From the NCBI GenBank assembly GCA_964492555.1, contig CAZBKQ010000025.1, positions 1-38,358 on the forward strand: a DNA stretch of 38,358 bases. Direction: 5' to 3'. This document shows positions 32,230 through 38,358 of the stretch, one piece after another; position 1 is the first letter of the stretch, and each line of letters starts with the position of its first letter. The notes beneath the pieces are model-generated. The model worked only from the letters and a program-made list of their open reading frames with translations. It searched no databases and had not been told where the DNA came from. The position numbers and the translations under genes are program-made. The DNA is from GCA-2709075 sp964492555. GTDB taxonomy: Bacteria; Pseudomonadota; Alphaproteobacteria; MPNO01; UBA2964.

Positions 32230-33054
32230 TCAGGACCTTACGCCGGCCTCGATCTTTTGCGCGGTGGAATTGGTGAACAGTGCCCGCGTTTCATCCATCG
32301 CGGCGATGCAGTCCTCGTCATAATCCTGTTTCGGACGTGGGTCTTCTCCCCAATATCCGGTCGGGTCTTCGCCGCGCAGCGTCATGGCGGTCAGCCCGTC
32401 GAACCGGGTTTCGCGCACATGCGGCGCGACATAATGGATGGCGAGTCCGATGCGGTCATGATTGGCGTCATTGGGGCCGGAGCCATGCACCACGCTTTCA
32501 TGATGAAACACGATCTGACCGGCCTTGAGTTCCGCCGGTATAGCGGAATCATAATCGACCCCGATGGCGACCTGGCCAAGCTGCACCAGATTGTTCGGAT
32601 CCGGTTTGATGTCGTGCTCGATATGCTGCTTGTGGGTACCCGGCAGATATTTGATACAGCCGGATTCAAGCGTGGAATCGTTGAAGCCCAGCCAGGCAGT
32701 CAGCGTTTCGGCGGGTTCGAAACCATAGAAAAAACTATCCGTGTGCCAGGAAACGAAACGCGGGTCATTGGCCTTCTTGGTGAAAAAGGACGCGCCCCAG
32801 CACAGGATGTTGGGGCCGATAATGTCCTCCACCGCATCCAGCAGGCGCGGGTTGCTGACGATATCGCACAGCCACGGGAAGGGGAGTTGCGCCTTGATCC
32901 GGAACCGCTTTTGCGGCTCATGGCCAAGATGCTCTTCCATCTCCAGAAATTTGCGGTGAAACCCGGCCGCTTCCTCGGGGCTGTAGAGATCGAACGGGAA
33001 CAGGAAACCGTTCTCGTTGAAATAATCCACCTGTTCTTCTGTAAGCGCTTTCAT
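32230..33054 (-). CDS. Phytanoyl-CoA dioxygenase (PhyH) family protein
   Basis: This 274-residue Fe(II)/2-oxoglutarate oxygenase has its metal triad in SWHTDSFFYGF (HxD) and ESVVHGSGPNDANHDR (distal His). An arginine in the last stretch (DRIGLAIHYV) is the probable 2-oxoglutarate ligand. PhyH relatives hydroxylate lipids, alkaloid-like or secondary metabolites; they are common and varied in marine alphaproteobacteria. An AGGGAGGAA Shine-Dalgarno precedes the ATG. It lies 15 bp after the stop of the quinone oxidoreductase gene and upstream of the small hypothetical gene. Substrate unknown. Confidence 0.87.
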   Translation of the reverse strand: MKALTEEQVDYFNENGFLFPFDLYSPEEAAGFHRKFLEMEEHLGHEPQKRFRIKAQLPFPWLCDIVSNPRLLDAVEDIIGPNILCWGASFFTKKANDPRFVSWHTDSFFYGFEPAETLTAWLGFNDSTLESGCIKYLPGTHKQHIEHDIKPDPNNLVQLGQVAIGVDYDSAIPAELKAGQIVFHHESVVHGSGPNDANHDRIGLAIHYVAPHVRETRFDGLTAMTLRGEDPTGYWGEDPRPKQDYDEDCIAAMDETRALFTNSTAQKIEAGVRS

Positions 33055-33069
33055 TGAGGTTCCTCCCTG

Positions 33070-34071
33070 TTACGGGGCAAGCAATATCTTGCCGATATGT
33101 TCGCTCGACTCCATTAAACGATGGGCTTTCGCGGCTTCCGCGAACGGGAACACCGCAAAAGTTTCGGGAATTATGGCACCGCTTTCGAAAAGCGGCCAGA
33201 CATGCCGTTCGAGTGCCCGGCATATCGCCGATTTCTCCTCCACCGGGCGCGGCCGCAGCCGCGAGCCTGTAATGGTCAGATGTTTGCCGTGGACGTGGCT
33301 GAAATCGATCTCCGCCATCTTTCCGCCGCGCAGATTGATGATCACCAGCCGTCCACCATGGGCGAGCAGCTCTACTTCTTTCGGCAGATAATCGCCGCCG
33401 ATGATATCGACGATGACATCGACGCCGCGTCCACCGGTTTCCGTCCGGCAGACTTCCACGAAATCCTCGTCGCGGTAATTGATCGCCCGGTCGGCGCCAA
33501 ACCGCTTGACCGCGGCGCATTTCTTGTCCGTTCTGGCGGTTGAAAACACCATGGCGCCGGTTGCTTTCGCCAGCTTGATCGCCGCGTAACCGATGCCGCT
33601 TGTGCCACCATGGATCAGGACGGTCTCGCCTGATTTCAGCGCGCAGCGATCCATCATGTTGGTCCAGACGGTGCAGAAAATTTCCGGAAGCCCCGCCGCG
33701 TCTATAAGGGAGACGTTTCGCGGTATGACCATGCATTGCCCCTCGGGCGCGACGGCATATTCGGCATAGCCGCCGCCGATAATCAACGCGCAGACTTCAT
33801 CGCCCTTTGCAAAGCGGTCACATCCCTCGCCTGTCGCCACGATCGTTCCCGAAACCTCCAGCCCCAGGAGGTCCGGCGCGCCTGCGGGCACGGGGTATTT
33901 GCCTTCGCGTTCGCGCATATCGGCGCCGTTCACCCCGGCGGCGGCGACTTTGATCAGTACTTCGCCGGGGCCGGGTACCGGAACGGGACGGGTCGATAAC
34001 GCCAATCTTTCCGGGCCGCCCTTTGGCTCGGCAATGATTGCGGTCATTGATTCGGGAATGTCGTTCGGCAT
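33070..34071 (-). CDS. NADPH:quinone oxidoreductase-like (MDR family, zinc-free)
   Basis: This 333-residue medium-chain reductase resembles the PIG3/QOR group. VPVPGPGEVLIKVAAAGVNGADMREREGKYP is the typical start of the catalytic domain; it lacks the zinc cysteines. The NADPH-binding region reads VLIHGGTSGIGYAAIKLAKA. The C-terminus has GSRLRPRPVEEKSAI, seen in PIG3 proteins. ATG 34071 has GGAG 6 nt upstream. The frame is open to an ATG at 34107, whose CAT overlaps the start of the divergent metallophosphoesterase. Together with PhyH (15 bp away) it forms a minus-strand operon. It probably reduces a quinone or enone. Confidence 0.88.
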   Translation of the reverse strand: MPNDIPESMTAIIAEPKGGPERLALSTRPVPVPGPGEVLIKVAAAGVNGADMREREGKYPVPAGAPDLLGLEVSGTIVATGEGCDRFAKGDEVCALIIGGGYAEYAVAPEGQCMVIPRNVSLIDAAGLPEIFCTVWTNMMDRCALKSGETVLIHGGTSGIGYAAIKLAKATGAMVFSTARTDKKCAAVKRFGADRAINYRDEDFVEVCRTETGGRGVDVIVDIIGGDYLPKEVELLAHGGRLVIINLRGGKMAEIDFSHVHGKHLTITGSRLRPRPVEEKSAICRALERHVWPLFESGAIIPETFAVFPFAEAAKAHRLMESSEHIGKILLAP

Positions 34072-34105
34072 GTCAGGCTCCGCATCTGGCGCGGAGGGGT
34101 TTGCC

Positions 34106-34900
34106 ATGCCGGGTGATAAGAGTCTACGGTTCGGGCTGGCCCCGGAACGGGCTTTCTTTCCAACCGGTAGTTCTGAATTGGCATCTCAAAAAGAAATCGT
34201 TCTCGTCCATTCATCCGATTTGCATGTTGATGACGGATACACCGCCCGCCAGTGGGGCGGCGATGGAAACCGGCCATTACGCGCCGTTCTCGATGTGGCG
34301 ACCGGTCTGGACGCGGATATCGTTCTGCTCACCGGGGATACGTTCGAACATAACCGCCTGCCCGAAACATTGCTTGAGGAAACGCTGAGAATTCTAGGTG
34401 ATGCGGGACGAGAGATCGTCGTGCTTCCCGGCAATCACGACCCGGCGACCGATGATTCGGTGTGGCATCGCGGCGGGCTGCACGAACCTGATAACGTCCA
34501 CATCCTCGGGATTACCCATCGTCATACGGTGACGTTTCCCGAACATGATCTGGAGATATGGGGCAGGGCGCACCGCGATTACGAGGATATGGTGCCGCTG
34601 GCGAAACCGCGCCGCCGCAAGGCGCGTTGGCATATCGTGCTGGCACATGGCCATTACGAGGCAAAGCCCGATCCGAAGAGCACATTGCGGCCGTCCTGGC
34701 TGATCAGCGCGGATGAAATCCATGCCACCGAGGCCGACTATGTCGCGCTCGGCCATTGGAATACGCCAAAACGCGTCGCCGGGCGAAAGGCGCGGGCCTA
34801 TTATTCCGGATCGCCCGATCTTGCGGGGACCGTCAACCATGTGCGGCTCACATCGAAAGGCGTACAGGTCGGCAAAGCCCCTGTGATTCTAGAGGATTAA
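34106..34900 (+). CDS. Calcineurin-like metallophosphoesterase
   Basis: This 264-residue metal-dependent phosphoesterase carries the conserved motifs VHSSDLHVDD (DxH), LLTGDTFEHN (GDxx with E in place of the usual last D), VLPGNHDPATDD (GNHD) and a downstream VLAHGHYE. The final YVALGHWN has Asn where the classical motif has His (GHxH). These two changes reduce certainty about the active metal site, though the first motifs are intact. The frame is open from 33899, but ATG 34106 has GGAGGGG 7 nt upstream and avoids overlap with the divergent gene. Substrate unknown. Confidence 0.83.
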   Translation: MPGDKSLRFGLAPERAFFPTGSSELASQKEIVLVHSSDLHVDDGYTARQWGGDGNRPLRAVLDVATGLDADIVLLTGDTFEHNRLPETLLEETLRILGDAGREIVVLPGNHDPATDDSVWHRGGLHEPDNVHILGITHRHTVTFPEHDLEIWGRAHRDYEDMVPLAKPRRRKARWHIVLAHGHYEAKPDPKSTLRPSWLISADEIHATEADYVALGHWNTPKRVAGRKARAYYSGSPDLAGTVNHVRLTSKGVQVGKAPVILED

Positions 34901-34915
34901 TCCCCGGAGGAAGTA

Positions 34916-35470
34916 ATGGCGAGAATTGACCCTCCCCGTAGCGACGAGATGAGCGCCGAACAAATCGCCCTGCGCGACCTGATTGCCGGGCAACGCAGTA
35001 CGGGTGAGGCGCGGGGACCATTCGGTGTCTTGCTTCACGCGCCGGAAATTTGCGGCCGGGTTGCTGATTTCGTTGATCACCTCCTGTCCGACACGCATAT
35101 CGCACACCGGCTGAAGGAACTCGCGATCATCACCGTCGCGCGCCATTACACGGCTCAGTATGAATGGTGGATCCATGCTCGCCGCGCCGAAAGGATGGGG
35201 CTGGAGCGGCCGATCATCGATGCGATCTTCGATCGCCGCACGCCGGACTTTCCGGACGATGAAGGCGCGCTGGTTCATGAGATCGCCGGAACGCTTGCCG
35301 AAAAGGGACGCATCGGCGATGACCTTTACCGCAAGGCCGAAGCATGTTTCGGCAAGCCGGGGATGGTCGAACTCGTCTCCCTGATCGGGCTTTATATGAT
35401 GATCGCGGTGTTCCTGAATGCGTTTGAGGTCGATGTGCCGGATCCCGATGCAAAGCTGATGAAACCATAA
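34916..35470 (+). CDS. Carboxymuconolactone decarboxylase-family protein (CMD/AhpD-like fold)
   Basis: This 184-residue protein of the CMD family has the core helix AHRLKELAIITVARHYTAQYEWWIHARRAERMGL. The AhpD CxxC pair is absent: the sequence reads QYEWWIHA, so it is not a peroxidase of that type. The FLNAFEVDVPDPD C-terminus fits the family. CMD proteins act on lactones of aromatic degradation or have unknown roles. GGAGGAAG precedes the ATG. The duplicated cupin follows 11 bp later, so the pair is co-transcribed. Confidence 0.85.
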   Translation: MARIDPPRSDEMSAEQIALRDLIAGQRSTGEARGPFGVLLHAPEICGRVADFVDHLLSDTHIAHRLKELAIITVARHYTAQYEWWIHARRAERMGLERPIIDAIFDRRTPDFPDDEGALVHEIAGTLAEKGRIGDDLYRKAEACFGKPGMVELVSLIGLYMMIAVFLNAFEVDVPDPDAKLMKP

Positions 35471-35481
35471 GGGAGGAGGAA

Positions 35482-36471
35482 GTGCCGGATCATAGACTTC
35501 CCGATGTACGCCGTATCGTAACGGGTCACACGGAACAGGGCCGCGCCTGTGTTACCTATGACGGGCCGTCTCCGACCATCGAAGTGCGTGAGAGCGGTCT
35601 GGTCTCGACACTGATCTGGGGCACGGATAAATGTCCGGCGGATATTGCCAGCCCGGACGATTTCGCCGCGCGGGAGAACATTCTTCAGCCGCCGCCCAAC
35701 GGCTCCTGGTTTCGCATTGTGGATTTCCCGCCCGGCGCGCCTGGTTTCATGCACCGGACCGACACGGTCGATTACGCGATCTGCATGCAGGGCGAAATCG
35801 ACATGGAGCTGGATGACGGTGAAACAGTCCATATCGGACCGCATGACATGGTGGTTCAGAACGGAACGAATCACAGCTGGATCAACCGGGGAGATGAGAC
35901 CTGCCGCATCGCCTTTGTGCTGATCGATGCGAAGAAACCCACCGGTCCCGCCGTCGGGCCCGGGGCGCGGCCCCTCGCGCCGGTGCAGCCTCTGCCCGAT
36001 GGAAAGGAAACATTCCTTCCGCCAGTTCGCCGTGTCGTCACGACGCATGACGAAAACGGAAAAGCGGTGGTGATGCATGATGGCCTCGCCCCGCAACGCA
36101 TATGGCGCGAACCGCGCGGCAACGTATCGACATTGATCTGGGGCACGGACGAAACGCCGGCGGAAATTTTGTCGGCCGAAGATTTCGGTCTGCGTGAAAA
36201 CGACATTGAGCCGCAGGCCGATGGTAGCTGGGTTCGTGTCATCGATTACCCGGGTGAGATGACCGGACGCATGCACCGGACCGACTCAGTAGATTACGCG
36301 ATCTGTCTCTGCGGCGAGATGGAGATGGAGCTGGACGACGGACGGACCGTTACGTTCGGCGTGGGCGACGTGATGGTGCAGCAGGCGACGAATCATTCCT
36401 GGATCAATAAAGGGAAAGAACCGGCACGAATAGTGTTCACGTTGCTGGGGTCCGATACACCGGCCATTTAG
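35482..36471 (+). CDS. Tandem-duplicated cupin-domain protein
   Basis: This 329-residue protein consists of two very similar halves. Each runs VRR(I/V)VT, then STLIWGTD, GSW(F/V)R(I/V), MHRTD(T/S)VDYAIC, GE(I/M)(D/E)MELDDG and ending NHSWIN(R/K)G. The halves begin near residues 7 and 182. Each has a cupin signature with a histidine near MHRTD and a second in TNHSWIN, so each may bind a metal. Single-domain relatives are usual; the fused pair appears to be a duplication. The start is GTG 35482 with GGGAGGAGGA directly upstream. Its neighbours, a CMD protein upstream and a PAS protein plus flavin monooxygenase downstream, suggest a catabolic role. Function unknown. Confidence 0.85.
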   Translation: MPDHRLPDVRRIVTGHTEQGRACVTYDGPSPTIEVRESGLVSTLIWGTDKCPADIASPDDFAARENILQPPPNGSWFRIVDFPPGAPGFMHRTDTVDYAICMQGEIDMELDDGETVHIGPHDMVVQNGTNHSWINRGDETCRIAFVLIDAKKPTGPAVGPGARPLAPVQPLPDGKETFLPPVRRVVTTHDENGKAVVMHDGLAPQRIWREPRGNVSTLIWGTDETPAEILSAEDFGLRENDIEPQADGSWVRVIDYPGEMTGRMHRTDSVDYAICLCGEMEMELDDGRTVTFGVGDVMVQQATNHSWINKGKEPARIVFTLLGSDTPAI

Positions 36472-36581
36472 GGGTCATTTTACGAATGGCAGATGCGTAT
36501 CGACTGTCATTAAATATTCCAATATAGTTTTTAGAGTTGTTTAGTAAGTTTCATAGTCGTCATTAGGGTTGGCAAAAGGCG

Positions 36582-37091
36582 ATGTTGGCAAGCAATCTCG
36601 AAAGGGCGGTTTTCGATCCGTCCGGCGATGGCGCGTTTTTTGCTGAGTTGGGCAAGAGATCGCCGGTTATTCAGAACGGGTTCGCTTATTGGCAATCGAT
36701 GGGGTGGCCTGACCGCGTGCCGCGTCGCGACGATCTCAAGCCGTTCGAAATTCCCAAATTGATCCCGCACGCGATCATTCTGGATGTCCTGACGGAACCG
36801 CTCGATTTTCTGTACCGGCTGATCGGGACGGAAGTGGTCGACAAGATGGCGCGCGACCGTACCGGCCAGAAATTCTCCGAAATCACCTTTCAGCGCCCGC
36901 CCAGCAAAATCTGGGAATATTGCGAGGCTGCTCTTTCCGGCCGTTGTCCGGTGTTGACCGATATCCCCTATGTCGGACCGCAGGCGGATTTTCTGGAGGC
37001 GCAGGATCTTGTGCTGCCGCTTGCGGACGATGCGGGAAATATCACCAAGCTTCTTGTGTTCGTTGATTTTATCGCTAAAAGCGATGCATGA
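36582..37091 (+). CDS. PAS-domain (PAS_5-like) protein
   Basis: This 169-residue protein is essentially one PAS-like domain. PFEIPKLIPHAIILDVLTEPLDFLYRLIGTEVVDKMARDRTGQKFSEI is characteristic of the PAS_5 family of alphaproteobacteria. There is no output domain, so it may be a sensor or adaptor. A 110-bp AT-rich spacer (36472-36581) separates it from the cupin gene and may contain its promoter. It overlaps the downstream flavoprotein by 4 bp in an ATGA arrangement, implying coupled expression. Confidence 0.82.
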   Translation: MLASNLERAVFDPSGDGAFFAELGKRSPVIQNGFAYWQSMGWPDRVPRRDDLKPFEIPKLIPHAIILDVLTEPLDFLYRLIGTEVVDKMARDRTGQKFSEITFQRPPSKIWEYCEAALSGRCPVLTDIPYVGPQADFLEAQDLVLPLADDAGNITKLLVFVDFIAKSDA

Positions 37092-38263
37092 ATTCTGATA
37101 ACGTTAACGACCCGATTGGGGCGGCGCGTTCTCTGGTGCCCTTTCTGTCGGAAATGGCCCCGGAAACCGAAGCCGCCCGGCATTTGCCTGATAGTGTCTA
37201 TCGGAAAATCGATGAGGCCGGGCTTTTTCACCTGATGACGCCACCGGCGCTCGGTGGTAGCGGTCCCGATCTTTCCACGCATATCGAAACGGCCACAGTT
37301 CTGGCCGAAGGGTGCGGTTCCGCCGCGTGGGTCATGTGCCTTGTCGGGTACCAGAATTATCTGTTGGGTTGGTATCCGCCCGAAGTGCAGCAGCAAATCC
37401 GCGATAGCGGCGCCAGGATTTTCACCGGACTTGTCATGGGCCCGCCGGTTACGGCGGAAATCGTTGAAGGCGGTTGCCGCATCTCCGGCCGTTGGCCTTA
37501 TGTCAGCGGCGCGCATTATGCCGGCTGGTTCCTGTTGAGCGCGCGCGATCCCAACCAGAAGGGACGGGTTATCACCTGTCTGGTTTCCGCGTCGGATGCG
37601 AGGATCGAGGATGACTGGTTCGCCATGGGGCTCAAAGGGACCGGCAGTGTGACGGTAACGCTCGACGATTGCTTTGTGCCGGAAGACCGGATTCTGTGTT
37701 TCCGTGAGGCGGAAAAGGGCGGCGTGCCCGGCGCGGCGCTATGCGACAGCCCGCTCTATCGGGGCATACCGACTTCAACCTTGTTTGCCCTCGTCGTCGC
37801 GGCACCGGCGTTGGGGCTGGCGCAGGCGGCAATTGATGCTTATAGCGACAGGCTGCGGACCCGGACCAACGCGCGAATGCCGTCATCGCAAACCGAATGG
37901 CCGTCATCGCAGGCGCGGCTTGGCCGGGCGCAAGCGCGGCTTGCCCATACGCGGCGGGTTTTTCTGGAATCGGCGCGGCGCTACGAACGGATGGCGGCGG
38001 ACGGGGCCGAATTCACGCTGGAGGCGCGTTCGGAATTTCGCATGGATGCGGTGGAAGCGGTTCGGACCTGTACCGAGATCGTATACGACCTCTTTTGCGA
38101 TGCCGGGACGGGCGCGACGCTGGATGGCAGCGTGCTGCAACGCGTATTTTGCGATATTCATACGCTTCGCAGTCACTTTATGATCATGCCGGATGCGGCA
38201 TCGGAAAATGCCGGGCGGATCAGGCTGGGCCTGGCGCCGAAACCGCCGTTTCAGGCGGGCTGA
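37088..38263 (+). CDS. Acyl-CoA dehydrogenase-fold flavin-dependent monooxygenase (HsaA-like)
   Basis: This 391-residue protein has an N-terminal helical part with ALGGSGPDLSTHIETATVLAEGCGSAAWVMCLVGYQNYLLGWYP, a beta domain with ISGRWPYVSGAHYAGWFLLSA, and LKGTGSVTVTLDDCFVPEDR before a C-terminal helical bundle. GRWPYVSGAHYAGW is the signature of the HsaA/HpaH-like monooxygenase group and not of true acyl-CoA dehydrogenases. Such enzymes use FMNH2 from a partner reductase to hydroxylate an aromatic substrate. It overlaps the PAS gene by 4 bp. A reductase partner is not visible. About 95 bp follow to the window end without a gene. Confidence 0.88.
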   Translation: MNSDNVNDPIGAARSLVPFLSEMAPETEAARHLPDSVYRKIDEAGLFHLMTPPALGGSGPDLSTHIETATVLAEGCGSAAWVMCLVGYQNYLLGWYPPEVQQQIRDSGARIFTGLVMGPPVTAEIVEGGCRISGRWPYVSGAHYAGWFLLSARDPNQKGRVITCLVSASDARIEDDWFAMGLKGTGSVTVTLDDCFVPEDRILCFREAEKGGVPGAALCDSPLYRGIPTSTLFALVVAAPALGLAQAAIDAYSDRLRTRTNARMPSSQTEWPSSQARLGRAQARLAHTRRVFLESARRYERMAADGAEFTLEARSEFRMDAVEAVRTCTEIVYDLFCDAGTGATLDGSVLQRVFCDIHTLRSHFMIMPDAASENAGRIRLGLAPKPPFQAG

Positions 38264-38358
38264 GCCTGTTGGAATAAATCCAACCCGGCGCATCAATATT
38301 CCATAACGCGGTACTGTCGCACGGCCGGAAGAATTGATGGCGGTTTGCCTGAAGAATT

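Noticed and set aside
37088..38263. Acyl-CoA dehydrogenase of beta-oxidation
   Set aside because: The GRWPYVSGAHYAGW motif and missing catalytic Glu pattern point to the HsaA-like monooxygenase branch of that fold.
1..38358. CRISPR arrays, tRNA or rRNA genes, integrases, transposases, phage genes
   Set aside because: None was seen in reading both strands. The only repeats are the short dyads and the dispersed palindrome listed.

Overview
The window looks like a contig from a GC-rich alphaproteobacterium (roughly 60% GC by eye), probably a metagenomic or draft assembly because it carries a 100-N scaffold gap at 24417-24516. The lineage call is an inference. It rests on the dense set of amidohydrolase-2, TRAP, TctAB, PhyH, TfdA and LLM genes, an alphaproteobacterial-style dispersed palindrome (28625-28712), and a PEP-CTERM protein behind a sigma-54-type promoter. 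No tRNA, rRNA, CRISPR array, phage gene or transposase was seen.

Layout: 1-2833 holds the end of a tripartite tricarboxylate transporter (TctA, TctB) and a bicupin. 2929-4923 holds a MORN-repeat protein, a lower-GC islet with two unrecognised genes, and a periplasmic histidine phosphatase. 5023-7376 holds two amidohydrolase-2 enzymes around a small zinc-ribbon membrane protein. 7544-13598 is one long probable operon: an Fe3+-type ABC importer (SBP, fused permease, ATPase), two class II aldolases and an AroE-like dehydrogenase with an altered substrate pocket. 13690-19412 (minus strand) is a complete cobalamin uptake operon, btuB-btuF-btuC-btuD-tonB, under a cobalamin riboswitch. 19579-21810 holds an LLM flavoprotein and a MarR-hotdog fusion. 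21807-24416 holds a DctPQM TRAP transporter cut by the gap, and another amidohydrolase is cut on the other side of the gap. 25370-28586 holds a peroxiredoxin with an in-frame UGA, a TfdA-like dioxygenase, an ornithine cyclodeaminase-like protein and a PPOX flavoprotein. 28745-30725 holds a nitronate monooxygenase and the PEP-CTERM protein. 30842-38263 holds another amidohydrolase, a PhyH dioxygenase and quinone oxidoreductase cluster, a metallophosphoesterase, a CMD protein, an internally duplicated cupin, a PAS protein and a flavin-dependent monooxygenase.

The common theme is scavenging and oxidative or decarboxylative breakdown of organic acids and aromatic-type compounds: several importers (TTT, ABC, TRAP) lie among decarboxylase-like amidohydrolases, non-heme iron dioxygenases, cupins and flavoenzymes.

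The strongest unexpected signal is at 25370-25822. It is a full-length peroxiredoxin of the Bcp/PrxQ type whose peroxidatic cysteine codon is TGA, followed directly by a two-tier hairpin that fits a bacterial SECIS element. I read it as a selenoprotein that ordinary gene callers would split or miss. A second notable signal is the sigma-54 promoter plus upstream dyad in front of the PEP-CTERM gene.
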